Assembly (NCBI GenBank): GCA_905215575.1
Contig: CAJMQV010000094.1
Location: 1-7,288 of the forward strand
Direction: 5' to 3'
DNA: 7,288 nucleotides
Source of the DNA: an uncultured bacterium
GTDB lineage: Bacteria > Bacteroidota > Bacteroidia > Bacteroidales > Bacteroidaceae
The notes beneath the pieces are model-generated. The model was not told the DNA's origin. It ran no database searches and saw only the letters and a list, made by a program, of their open reading frames with translations. Position 1 is the stretch's first letter. The number at the start of each line of letters is the position of its first letter. Both the position numbers and the translations under genes were made by a program. This document shows positions 1-7,053 of this stretch, one piece after another.

Positions 1-2096
1 CCAGACTCGACACCCACCATAAGAGAGCCAAAACCTCCTATTCCGGAATAAGAAGAGAACAGGCTGCCTACTTCTTCTCCATTGACATATGCAGTCATGG
101 CCCCCTTGTCGATCACCACCGCAACATGAGCCCATTCTCCAGGTTGCAGACAGCCGGCTTTTGATGTAATACGGTTACCGGTATCCCAACCGACAACCAG
201 CTCTCCGGCTGATGTGGTATGCAATAAGAACTGTCCCCAACCCGGTCCCATCTGCTGGTTCCAGTTTGTTACGGTTGTCGGTTTAATCCAGAACTCGATA
301 GTTGCCTGATCTAACTTCTCTTTCAAGACGTCAACAATTTCAAAACCAGATGAACTGAACGAACGAACCTGATTTGTTGTCGGTATGACGCCTACGAAAT
401 CAGTAACCGGCTGTCCGATACGAGTGGACAAAGCCTCCTCATCATTCAGCAGATACTGCGCTGCTATCTCATAGTTTCCATTGCCTTCAGTCTGATAAGA
501 AAGTGTTCCGGCCTCCAAAGTTGCCACCTCGGCACCATCACAATAAACCTTATATCCTTTCAGTTCGTAAGGAGATGCAGCCGGAGCATTCCAAGACAGC
601 TGTCCGTTACGCAACATCAAGTTGCGCGGTGCATTCAACGGCTCGCCCGGAACGACCACAGAAATGATGGTACGATTGCCCTTGGTCTCCACCTTAACAC
701 CGTCGGCCTTGATATCAAACGGGAACTCAATACCATTCTTCTCAAATTCATAATCAATCAAAGAACAGGCATGCACCTTACCTTCTCCACTGGCTGATGA
801 TTTGGAATCAATCACCAGGAAGTACTTCAGCGGCTTGCGCGTATCGAAAGAAGCGGAAAGGTCGGTCATGTCATAACCAAACTCCATCGGCTCATAATGC
901 ATACCGTCGGCCCATCGTCCCAGCATCGGCACTTCGGCATCCACTCCATTACCATCACCGTCGCCCGCATACTTGAAATGCTCAAACTGCACCAGTCGTT
1001 CCGGCTCACTGGCATTCACATCGGCCGATATACCGCCACTGATACAGATCTCGCTTCGCTTGCTGTATTCCATTTTAATTTTAAAGGTACGGAACGGGCG
1101 ATAGTTCTTTCTCACATAATATACTTCGGGATAGTAATAAGCATCCGAACCGTCCCAAGACACCGCATTCTTATAAGGACAATAAATAAATCCCTTATTG
1201 CACCACTGGTTGCCCCAGGAATTGACCACGATCCAGGCTCCCACCTCATCCTTGTCTTTTTCTCCGGCAATACCGTTTCCGTCCAGATCGAACTCGATAC
1301 GGTCATCATATCCCACAATAGTCAGGGCATGATCCACCGACTTACCCCAGTTCTGTACATAGTACTGGTCGGTTACTCCAGCCTCATCATTGATATCCGT
1401 TTTCGGAATACGCTGCCAATTACCGCCACTGGCCACACCAATACCGCAGATACCACCGGCTTTGAAATCCGTATCTCCGTTATGATTCCAGATCCAATTT
1501 TTTACAGCCTCGCGTCCTTCTTCCGTTTGTACGCTCTGCGGAAAGTTTCCATTTCGGGTGATACGGTTACACATGGCGGCATACCATTTGTCATAGCCCT
1601 GCATCCAACCGAAATCCGGATCAGAAGTATCCTGATTACCAAAAAGGCGCGAATAGGTTCTTCCACCGTAAACCGGTACATTCGGAATACCGTTAGCCGC
1701 CGCCATTCCTTCCTTTCCGGAATTGGAATTGGTCAGCAGCCAGGTGAAGTGCGTAGGATATTGATTTTCTTCAAGCGAGGCATCCGCTCCGCGAAATGCA
1801 TTGATCTCATAATTGAACATATAGCCGATACGCGAAGCCGAACCACACGAGCCGCCATCCTGATTGAATACCGGCGGGAAATACGGCGTTTCCGCATTGT
1901 TCACCCGTTCCGGACGAGTCTGGGCAGCTTTGGTACGACTCAATTTGCTATGCTCAATTCCCAATGTCGGATCGGGGTTAAGCAAGGGCGAATAATCAGG
2001 ATATTTCTCATAATCTACCAGCACCTGTGCCGATAAAGAATCGGTCGCTGCCATAGCGGCCATACAGAGTAATGTTGAAAGGTACTTATGTTTCAT
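1..2096 (-). CDS. Secreted papain-like (C1) cysteine protease with Fn3 and LamG-like domains, C-terminus cut by window edge
   Basis: Translating the minus strand from the ATG at 2096 gives 698 open codons running off the window, so the C-terminus is missing. Residues 1-23 look like a signal peptide (basic MKHK, hydrophobic stretch, LSA before Q24). The peptidase part spans about residues 65-330. It has the papain-type loop PVFNQDGGSCGSAS with Q79 and C84, VDHALTIVGYD with H256, and VNSWGNQW with N292, which are the oxyanion Gln, Cys, His and Asn of family C1. Two DxDGNG loops (270-275 and 379-384) resemble calcium-binding loops. A beta-rich region follows (about 335-482), then an Fn3-like module (about 485-560) and a LamG/concanavalin-like module (about 575 onward, with IEFWIKP, PGEWAHVAV, AYVNGEEVG). 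Such proteins are exported and act on proteins or peptides outside the inner membrane; the substrate is unknown. The Cys loop differs from papain, so activity is likely but not certain. It is divergent from the gene at 2395. Confidence 0.9.
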   Translation of the reverse strand, partial: MKHKYLSTLLCMAAMAATDSLSAQVLVDYEKYPDYSPLLNPDPTLGIEHSKLSRTKAAQTRPERVNNAETPYFPPVFNQDGGSCGSASRIGYMFNYEINAFRGADASLEENQYPTHFTWLLTNSNSGKEGMAAANGIPNVPVYGGRTYSRLFGNQDTSDPDFGWMQGYDKWYAAMCNRITRNGNFPQSVQTEEGREAVKNWIWNHNGDTDFKAGGICGIGVASGGNWQRIPKTDINDEAGVTDQYYVQNWGKSVDHALTIVGYDDRIEFDLDGNGIAGEKDKDEVGAWIVVNSWGNQWCNKGFIYCPYKNAVSWDGSDAYYYPEVYYVRKNYRPFRTFKIKMEYSKRSEICISGGISADVNASEPERLVQFEHFKYAGDGDGNGVDAEVPMLGRWADGMHYEPMEFGYDMTDLSASFDTRKPLKYFLVIDSKSSASGEGKVHACSLIDYEFEKNGIEFPFDIKADGVKVETKGNRTIISVVVPGEPLNAPRNLMLRNGQLSWNAPAASPYELKGYKVYCDGAEVATLEAGTLSYQTEGNGNYEIAAQYLLNDEEALSTRIGQPVTDFVGVIPTTNQVRSFSSSGFEIVDVLKEKLDQATIEFWIKPTTVTNWNQQMGPGWGQFLLHTTSAGELVVGWDTGNRITSKAGCLQPGEWAHVAVVIDKGAMTAYVNGEEVGSLFSSYSGIGGFGSLMVGVES

Positions 2097-2147
2097 AAGT
2101 TTTACATGATAATTTTTAGATAATTGGCAAATGGTTTTTTCAGCCAA

Positions 2148-2177
2148 TAAATGTATGAAACTTAAATTAAAGCCAAA
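2148..2177 (-). promoter_or_regulatory. Possible Bacteroides-type promoter of the protease gene
   Basis: On the minus strand, TTTG (2177-2174) is followed after 18 bases by TACATTTA (2155-2148). This matches the -33 TTTG exactly and seven of eight positions of the -7 TAnnTTTG consensus. The spacer is a little short. The predicted leader would be about 45-50 bases. The match could be chance in AT-rich DNA. Confidence 0.35.
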
Positions 2178-2320
2178 CAGTTTTCCATGAAGATTAACCA
2201 AAATTCAACTTACGCAAAAAGTTTTAGCACGGCTTAACCACATTTTTACAGATCCATCAACCTTTGTTCTCCCTCCCCGCCATATAAAAATCAAAAAGAG
2301 CGAAAGATTACTCTTTTTTC

Positions 2321-2352
2321 TTTCCTGTTCTTTTTCCTTTTCCATATCTTTG
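2321..2352 (+). promoter_or_regulatory. Bacteroides-type promoter of the EEP-phosphatase operon
   Basis: TATCTTTG at 2345-2352 is a perfect match to the Bacteroides -7 consensus TAnnTTTG. TTTC at 2321-2324, 20 bases upstream, is a three-of-four match to the -33 TTTG. Transcription would start near 2356-2360, leaving a leader of roughly 35-40 AT-rich bases without a Shine-Dalgarno sequence. It would serve the genes at 2395 and 4465. Confidence 0.65.
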
Positions 2353-2394
2353 CAGCGACCTAATTTACCAAATCTATAAAAACAAACAACAGTC

Positions 2395-4431
2395 ATGATG
2401 AAATACACTTTGTCCAAAGGACTTGTCTTGATGGCCATGGCGGGAAGTTTTTCCTTACCTGTTTCGGCCCGTTATAATAGTATAGGAGCAACAATCCCGG
2501 CAGCCAGCCTTCCTCAATCACCTTTGTCTCCCGAATTCAACCCAACCTCTTTTCGTTTCATGACCTACAATATCCGTAACGGTAAGGGCATGGACAACCG
2601 GAAAGACTATCAGCGCACAGCCGACGAAATACTCCGCAACAGAGCTGATTTTGTTGCCGTACAGGAAGTGGACAGCGCTACCAGCCGCAGCAACGGACGA
2701 TATGTATTGGGCGAACTGGCCTGGCGCACTCAAATGTTTCCGGTATTCAGTGAGGCAATTCCCTTTGATGGAGGTAGCTACGGCATTGGATTGCTTTGCC
2801 GGAAACGTCCATTGAGTACCCTACGTGTTCCTATGCCGGGACGCGAGGAAGCCCGCACTCTGCTCATTGCCGAGTTTGACTCTTTCTATCTGGCCTGTAC
2901 GCACTGGTCGCTGAACGCGGAAGACAGGATGGCCTCTCTGGAAAAAATTCGTCAGGTGATTCCCACACTGAAAAAAAAGCCGCTGATTCTGGCCGGTGAC
3001 CTGAACGCCACTCCCGACAGTCCGGAAATACAGCAACTGATGAAAGACTTCACTCTGGTGAACAATCCCAAGAAACCGACTTTCCCTGCGGACGAACCGA
3101 ACCAGACTATTGATTACATTGCTGTTTGGAAAAACACAGCCTCTCCACTATACTGGTCCAACGGAAAGACACGAATCCCCGAAGCCAAAACCGCATCCGA
3201 CCACAGGCCTATTATCACGGAATTCCGCATCAAGACACCGGCCAACCGCTTCTTCTACGGCAAACCGTATTTGCAGAATCCTACCGGAAAGGGCATTACC
3301 GTGATGTTCCAGACTCTCCGTCCGTCACACTGCTGGGTGGAGTTTACCACAGATTCCCTGCTGGCAGCCCAAGGAAAAGAGGCTCCTCAGAAAGTACGCA
3401 GTCTGATTGGCGGACAGGTGATCTGTCATGACATAGAACAGAAAATCCGTCTGAACCATCTGAAAGAAGGCACCACCTATTATTATCGTGTATGTGCTCA
3501 GGAACTTCTGGAGAACCAAGCCTATTTCAAGGCTTTCGGCGACACGGTGCGTACTCCTTATTACCGGTTTACCCTGCCCGCGTCGGATACTGAGGACTTC
3601 ACAGCCATCATTTTGAATGATATGCACTGCTCCAATCAGGTAGAACAGAAGATGTCCGCTTTGGCAAAAACAATTCCGCATGACATCGTATTCTTTAACG
3701 GAGACTGTCTGCCGGAACCGGCTGACAGAGAAGAGGCCATCACAAATATCAACCGTCTGGCAGAACGGTTTGAAGGCTCCACACATCCCATCTTCTTCAT
3801 ACGCGGAAACCACGAAATCCGAAATGCCTATTCTTCGGGCATGCCTTCACTGTTTGACAATCCCGCAATGCCTTATACTTTGGAAGAAGAGCAGAAGAGC
3901 GCTGACCAAACGGACAAGCAAACCGGATGGCAGGTTTCCACACCACGAGAAGCCCAAAAGCCTTATGGCGCCTTCAGTTGGGGAGGAGCACGCTTCGTAT
4001 ATCTCGATTGCGGCGAAGACAAGCCCGACGACACCTGGGTGTATTACGGTCTGAACGACTTCACCGAGTTCCGTAAGGAGCAGGCCGCTTTCCTGAAGCA
4101 GGAAACCCGTAGCCGTGAATTCAAACGCGCAGACCGCCACATACTTTTAGGGCATATTCCTTTGTGGGGAAACACTGACAAATATCAGCCTTCAGCGGCT
4201 CTTTGGCGTCCGATTTTAGAGAAATCATCATGGGATTTAGGCCTCTTTGCCCATACCCATCACTTCAAATATTATGAAACAGACAGCATACAAAATCCTT
4301 TCCCGGTATATGTAGGCGGCGGAAGCAGTGTAGAAGCTGCCACGATGGCCGTAATCCGGAAAGAAGGAAAGAAGCTAACGCTGAAGATTTACAATGCAAA
4401 AGGGGAATTGTTGAAAGAAAACGATCTGTAA
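2395..4431 (+). CDS. Secreted fusion of an EEP-family phosphodiesterase/nuclease and a purple-acid-phosphatase-type metallophosphoesterase
   Basis: This 678-residue protein contains two different phosphoesterase enzymes. Residues 1-25 form a signal peptide (cleavage after PVSA, before R26). The EEP/DNase-I-like domain (about 51-279) has MTYNIRNG (N59), QEVD (E91), THWSLN (H170), GDLNATP (D202, N204), IDYIAV (D240) and SDHRPI (D269, H270), a complete set. Residues 287-395 resemble the beta-sandwich N-domain of purple acid phosphatases (KPYLQNPTGKGITVMFQT; later LKEGTTYYYRV). The calcineurin-like domain (about 402-645) has NDMH (D409, H411), NGD (D437), GNHE (N472, H473), GH (H587) and AHTHH (H620, H622), so both metal sites look intact. 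EEP enzymes cleave phosphodiesters in DNA, lipids or inositol phosphates, and the second domain removes phosphomonoesters or cleaves diesters. The substrate cannot be told from sequence. A chained diesterase-then-phosphatase reaction in the periplasm or outside is an inference. The second codon is also ATG (2398), so the start could shift by one residue. The gene is followed after 33 bases by the lipoprotein gene. Confidence 0.92.
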   Translation: MMKYTLSKGLVLMAMAGSFSLPVSARYNSIGATIPAASLPQSPLSPEFNPTSFRFMTYNIRNGKGMDNRKDYQRTADEILRNRADFVAVQEVDSATSRSNGRYVLGELAWRTQMFPVFSEAIPFDGGSYGIGLLCRKRPLSTLRVPMPGREEARTLLIAEFDSFYLACTHWSLNAEDRMASLEKIRQVIPTLKKKPLILAGDLNATPDSPEIQQLMKDFTLVNNPKKPTFPADEPNQTIDYIAVWKNTASPLYWSNGKTRIPEAKTASDHRPIITEFRIKTPANRFFYGKPYLQNPTGKGITVMFQTLRPSHCWVEFTTDSLLAAQGKEAPQKVRSLIGGQVICHDIEQKIRLNHLKEGTTYYYRVCAQELLENQAYFKAFGDTVRTPYYRFTLPASDTEDFTAIILNDMHCSNQVEQKMSALAKTIPHDIVFFNGDCLPEPADREEAITNINRLAERFEGSTHPIFFIRGNHEIRNAYSSGMPSLFDNPAMPYTLEEEQKSADQTDKQTGWQVSTPREAQKPYGAFSWGGARFVYLDCGEDKPDDTWVYYGLNDFTEFRKEQAAFLKQETRSREFKRADRHILLGHIPLWGNTDKYQPSAALWRPILEKSSWDLGLFAHTHHFKYYETDSIQNPFPVYVGGGSSVEAATMAVIRKEGKKLTLKIYNAKGELLKENDL

Positions 4432-4464
4432 CAGATTCAAATAAATGATTTAAAATTCAAGAAA

Positions 4465-5073
4465 ATGAAGAAAGAAAGTCTGAATTTGCACGTTCCGGCC
4501 AAGCCGCTTATGCTGGCCGCAGTTCTGGCTTTAGGATTGGGAAACGCCTCCTGCACCAAATCCAAGGCTCCGCAAACACAAGAAACCACCGTGCAGGACA
4601 ACAGCATGGAGGAGGAAGAAGAAATGACCGAACCGACAGAAAATGAAACAACGCTGCCTGCCGAGCCCCAGACTGTAAGCCAGGGGGAGAAACCGGAACT
4701 GATCATTCCGGGAATGAACACCGATACAGAAAGCGTCGCTACGTTTCTGAAAGCATTTTATGCCCGCTACGTATTCAACGCGGAAAGCATGGAAAAAATT
4801 GCGAATGATGTATGTACTCCGAAACTTCTGAAATATCTGGAAAAGGAGTATGACTATGACTGTATGGAAGAGCCTTGCTATGCCATGTGGTGTTTCCGCA
4901 CCGGCATGCAGGACGGACCGAGCGATGTCCGCAAAGTAACTGGTGTAACTGCCGAGAACGACGGTTGGTTCAAGGTGTCTTACCTGGATATGGGTAACGA
5001 AGGAGTAACCCGCATCCGCTTCATCATGACGCACGGAAAATACAAGATGGACGAAGTGGTCCGCGTGAAATAA
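4465..5073 (+). CDS. Probable lipoprotein with DUF3828-like domain
   Basis: This 202-residue protein has a hydrophobic export signal (about residues 13-29) ending in LGNASC. C30 is the likely lipidated cysteine, although Asn at -3 is not a classical lipobox residue. Residues 31-85 form a polar, acidic, Pro/Thr-rich linker with a run of five Glu (49-53) and would be flexible. The folded part (about 88-202) starts with VATFLKAFYARYV and ends in GKYKMDEVVRVK, with charged and aromatic residues reminiscent of DUF3828. It contains four further cysteines (117, 133, 138, 143) that could form disulfides. No catalytic motif is visible and the function is unknown. It lies 33 bases behind the EEP-phosphatase gene and before the terminator, so it is probably co-transcribed and may sit on the same membrane as a partner. 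The DUF3828 call is from pattern memory and moderate; the export call is stronger. Confidence 0.75.
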   Translation: MKKESLNLHVPAKPLMLAAVLALGLGNASCTKSKAPQTQETTVQDNSMEEEEEMTEPTENETTLPAEPQTVSQGEKPELIIPGMNTDTESVATFLKAFYARYVFNAESMEKIANDVCTPKLLKYLEKEYDYDCMEEPCYAMWCFRTGMQDGPSDVRKVTGVTAENDGWFKVSYLDMGNEGVTRIRFIMTHGKYKMDEVVRVK

Positions 5074-5167
5074 TCCCTCGCGTTCTGAAATCCAGAAAAA
5101 AGAAAGAGAGTGCGTCAAAATCAGAAGGACACCTCTCAATAGTTACAGATTGCAGCTATAACACTTA

Positions 5168-5214
5168 AAAAGGGTCGTATCATTTCTCTATACAGAGTTT
5201 GATACGACCCTTTT
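5168..5214. terminator. Bidirectional intrinsic terminator between converging operons
   Basis: A perfect 15-base inverted repeat pairs AAAAGGGTCGTATCA (5168-5182) with TGATACGACCCTTTT (5200-5214). Inside the 17-base loop, CTCT (5186-5189) can pair with AGAG (5194-5197). The arms end in T runs on both strands, so the hairpin can stop the plus-strand operon ending at 5073 and the minus-strand operon ending at 5264. Confidence 0.9.
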
Positions 5215-5263
5215 CTTAGCCTTTTTTGAAGGCTCATTTTGATATACCTTATATAGCTCCTCC

Positions 5264-6277
5264 TTATTTAAGATAAGTGCGGAAGAATACCTCGATCTTG
5301 TCATAAGGAATTACACCGGCCAGGTTGTCATACAGATCCACATGGCTGGCACCCGGAATAATCATCAGTTCCTTGTTGTCGCCGGTGAGTTTTTTGAAGG
5401 CGTCTTCAGAGAAATAGCGCGAATGAGCCTTCTCGCCGTGAATCATCAGCACGGCACTGCGAATTTCGTTGCTGTAGGCCAGCAGCGGTGTGTTGAGGAA
5501 GGACAAGGAAGAGGTGGTGTTCCATCCCTCGTTGGAATTGAGCGAGCGCTTGTGATAGCCGCGCGGAGTCTTGTAATAGTCATAATAGTCTTTGACAAAC
5601 TGAAGCGCATCTGCGGGTAGCGGATCTACCACACCTCCGGCACGTGCGGCCACTCCCTTGCGGGCATCCTCGGTGCGCTGGGCATTCAGCTTGCGACGCA
5701 ATTCATAGCGTCCGTCGGCATCCATCGCATCAAAATAACCGTTGGCCGTAACACGGCTCATGTCGTACATGGTTACCGTCACCGTAGCCTTGATACGGGT
5801 GTCAATAGCAGCCGCATTGAGCGCCATACCACCCCATCCGCAAATACCGATAATGCCGATACGTTCCGGATCTACTTCCGGCCGCAAGGAAAGGAAGTCC
5901 ACAGCGGCACTGAAATCTTCGGTATTGATATCGGGCGAAGCCACATAACGAGGCTCACCGCCACTCTCACCGGTATAGGAAGGATCGAAAGCAATGGTCA
6001 GAAAACCACGCTCGGCCATGGTCTGCGCATACAGTCCGGAAGACTGTTCCTTAACGGCTCCGAACGGTCCGCTCACCGCCAGTGCGGGCATAGGCCCCTC
6101 CACTCCTTTGGGTTTATACAGATCGGCAGCGAGCGTAATGCCGAAACGGTTCTTGAACTCTACACGCTCCACCGTAACCCGGTCACTCGGAGCAAAAGTC
6201 TTCTCATTTTCCTGTGCTTGCATATGAGTCATCATAAGCGTCATTATTAAAAGAAACAAATAAGTTTTTCGAATCAT
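5264..6277 (-). CDS. Exported alpha/beta hydrolase with Cys at the nucleophile elbow (YcjY/dienelactone-hydrolase-like)
   Basis: This 337-residue protein starts at the ATG at 6277. Residues 1-21 are a signal peptide (MIRK, long hydrophobic run with many Met, cleavage around MQA/QE). The mature part is a complete alpha/beta hydrolase. It has an early strand and oxyanion region ALAVSGPFG (65-73), an AFDPSYTGESGG strand/loop (96-107), the nucleophile elbow IGICGWGG with C146 in place of the usual Ser, a late strand SAVLMIHGEKAHS (274-286) carrying a possible acid E282, and GASHVDLYD with catalytic H312. A Cys nucleophile is known in dienelactone hydrolases and occurs in YcjY-like proteins. The natural ester, lactone or peptide substrate cannot be deduced. 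The insert at about 180-260 rich in Tyr, Arg and Asp would form the lid. It is the second gene of an operon, 5 bases after the acetyltransferase stop, and probably acts in the periplasm. Confidence 0.88.
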   Translation of the reverse strand: MIRKTYLFLLIMTLMMTHMQAQENEKTFAPSDRVTVERVEFKNRFGITLAADLYKPKGVEGPMPALAVSGPFGAVKEQSSGLYAQTMAERGFLTIAFDPSYTGESGGEPRYVASPDINTEDFSAAVDFLSLRPEVDPERIGIIGICGWGGMALNAAAIDTRIKATVTVTMYDMSRVTANGYFDAMDADGRYELRRKLNAQRTEDARKGVAARAGGVVDPLPADALQFVKDYYDYYKTPRGYHKRSLNSNEGWNTTSSLSFLNTPLLAYSNEIRSAVLMIHGEKAHSRYFSEDAFKKLTGDNKELMIIPGASHVDLYDNLAGVIPYDKIEVFFRTYLK

Positions 6278-6282
6278 ATTCT

Positions 6283-6858
6283 TTATTTTTCGGGGTTATC
6301 TATTCTCTTGATGATTCGTGCCGGAACACCACCCACAATCGTATTGGCCGGCACATCACGGCTCACCACAGCCCCGGCAGCCACCACCGCATTGTCGCCG
6401 ATGGTCACTCCCTGCAGGATGGTAGCATTGGAGCCCACCCAAACATTGCGTCCCAGCACAATCGGAGCCGGATAAGTCGTACCGCGGTCGGCCGGTTCCA
6501 GACCGTGATTCAAAGTGGCAAACACCACATTGTGCCCTATCTGGCATCCGTCGCCCAAAGTTACGCCGCCGTGATCCTGAAAATGACAGCAGGCATTAAT
6601 GAACACATTCTCTCCCACATGAATATTCTTACCGAAATCGGAATAGAACGGAGGAAATACCCGCAGGGTATCGGGCACCGGGCGACCAAACAATTCCCCC
6701 AGCAGGGCGCGTATCTCTTCCTGTGAGTGCCAGGCCGAATTCAGCCGGAAAGTCACCCGGCGCGCTTCTTCACTCATCTCGTTCATCAGACGGTGCATCC
6801 CCTCGGTGTTCAAAGGTCCGCGGGTAGGCACATAGTCCAAAAATTCTTTCAATGTCAT
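6283..6858 (-). CDS. Left-handed beta-helix O-acetyltransferase of the maltose/galactoside (Maa/LacA) type
   Basis: This 191-residue protein starts at the ATG at 6858 and has no signal peptide, so it is cytoplasmic. The N-terminal part (about 1-60) is helical, like the maltose-acetyltransferase cap. Residues 76-185 carry hexapeptide repeats: IHVGENVFINACCHF, VTLGDGCQIGHNVVFAT, IVLGRNVWVGSNATILQGVTIGDNAVVAAGAVVSR (read as short successive repeats) and the closing DVPANTIVGGVPARIIKRI. LNHGLEP places H118 where LacA-type enzymes have the catalytic His. The family transfers acetyl from acetyl-CoA to a hydroxyl of a sugar or other small acceptor as a trimer. The acceptor here is unknown. Its stop is 5 bases before the hydrolase start, so the two are co-transcribed. 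The operon is divergent from an AraC regulator. The length fits the family. Confidence 0.93.
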   Translation of the reverse strand: MTLKEFLDYVPTRGPLNTEGMHRLMNEMSEEARRVTFRLNSAWHSQEEIRALLGELFGRPVPDTLRVFPPFYSDFGKNIHVGENVFINACCHFQDHGGVTLGDGCQIGHNVVFATLNHGLEPADRGTTYPAPIVLGRNVWVGSNATILQGVTIGDNAVVAAGAVVSRDVPANTIVGGVPARIIKRIDNPEK

Positions 6859-6947
6859 GGTTCTTCTTATTATTGATTCTGTTCTTGTTTTATCTTCTGT
6901 TTATGACAAATACTGACTCTCTTCCGACTGTCTGCATCTATCGAAGG

Positions 6948-6955
6948 CAAAAGTA
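6948..6955 (-). promoter_or_regulatory. -7 promoter element of the acetyltransferase-hydrolase operon
   Basis: The minus strand reads TACTTTTG here, a perfect TAnnTTTG match. No TTTG lies at the normal -33 distance; the nearest, inside the palindrome at 6974-6987, is 27 bases upstream. A weak -33 is what one expects of a promoter that needs an activator. The predicted leader is about 85 bases. Confidence 0.5.
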
Positions 6956-6973
6956 GTTCAAAAATCAGAGGCG

Positions 6974-6987
6974 ATTTGTAGACAAAT
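6974..6987. promoter_or_regulatory. Palindrome ATTTGT-AG-ACAAAT, candidate operator
   Basis: A perfect 6-base inverted repeat with a 2-base centre lies upstream of the minus-strand -7 element, about where its -33 region and an activator site would be. It is between two divergent genes, one of them a regulator, so an operator role is plausible. Chance occurrence in AT-rich DNA cannot be excluded. Confidence 0.35.
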
Positions 6988-7003
6988 TCAAGAAGAAAGT
7001 ACC

Positions 7004-7024
7004 CGGATTACGGATTTCAATCCG
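7004..7024. repeat. CGGATT triple repeat (direct plus inverted), candidate regulator site
   Basis: CGGATT occurs at 7004-7009 and again at 7011-7016, one base apart. It occurs inverted as AATCCG at 7019-7024. The last two form a perfect palindrome with a 2-base centre. The cluster lies 30 bases upstream of the -7 element of the AraC gene. AraC proteins commonly bind short direct repeats, so self-regulation is a reasonable guess. Confidence 0.45.
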
Positions 7025-7053
7025 AAAACTCTTTTTCTATTCTGTGAAATATA

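Larger units (their letters stand above)
2097..2394. other. Divergent intergenic region
   Basis: This is 298 bases of AT-rich DNA between two divergent genes for exported proteins. It holds a possible minus-strand promoter (2148-2177), a plus-strand promoter (2321-2352), a pyrimidine-rich tract (2311-2343), and a spaced inverted repeat ATTGGC/GCCAAT at 2123-2128 and 2143-2148. That repeat falls near the predicted 5' end of the protease transcript. I see no credible small gene or RNA here. Confidence 0.6.

Noticed and set aside
897..2036. A 379-codon open frame on the plus strand
   Set aside because: It lies entirely antisense to the protease, whose frame holds full C1 motifs; the antisense protein is a low-information Ile/Arg/Ser/Thr-rich sequence with no recognisable domain or promoter.
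2123..2148. ATTGGC/GCCAAT inverted repeat with a 14-base spacer as a riboswitch or attenuator
   Set aside because: The stem is only 6 pairs, has no T run suited to termination and no riboswitch-like core; it is noted only as part of the intergenic region.
2190..2245. TTAACCA repeated twice upstream of the protease and fusion genes
   Set aside because: Two copies of a 7-base AT-rich word with loosely similar flanks are within chance expectation.
2205..2438. A short minus-strand open frame across the promoter and start of the 2395 gene
   Set aside because: It is Lys/Glu-rich because of the pyrimidine tract read in reverse, and it overlaps a well-supported promoter.
3325..3813. A 162-codon minus-strand open frame inside the fusion gene
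   Set aside because: It is a shadow of the PAP-type and metallophosphoesterase coding sequence, with no domain of its own.
4531..5139. A 202-codon open frame on the minus strand opposite the lipoprotein gene
   Set aside because: The plus-strand frame has an export signal, operon position and family-like sequence; the antisense frame is His/Phe/Arg-rich and has no promoter or recognisable domain.
5074..5167. Possible small RNA or small gene between the lipoprotein gene and the terminator
   Set aside because: No start with a coding-like frame, no promoter match and only imperfect short inverted repeats.
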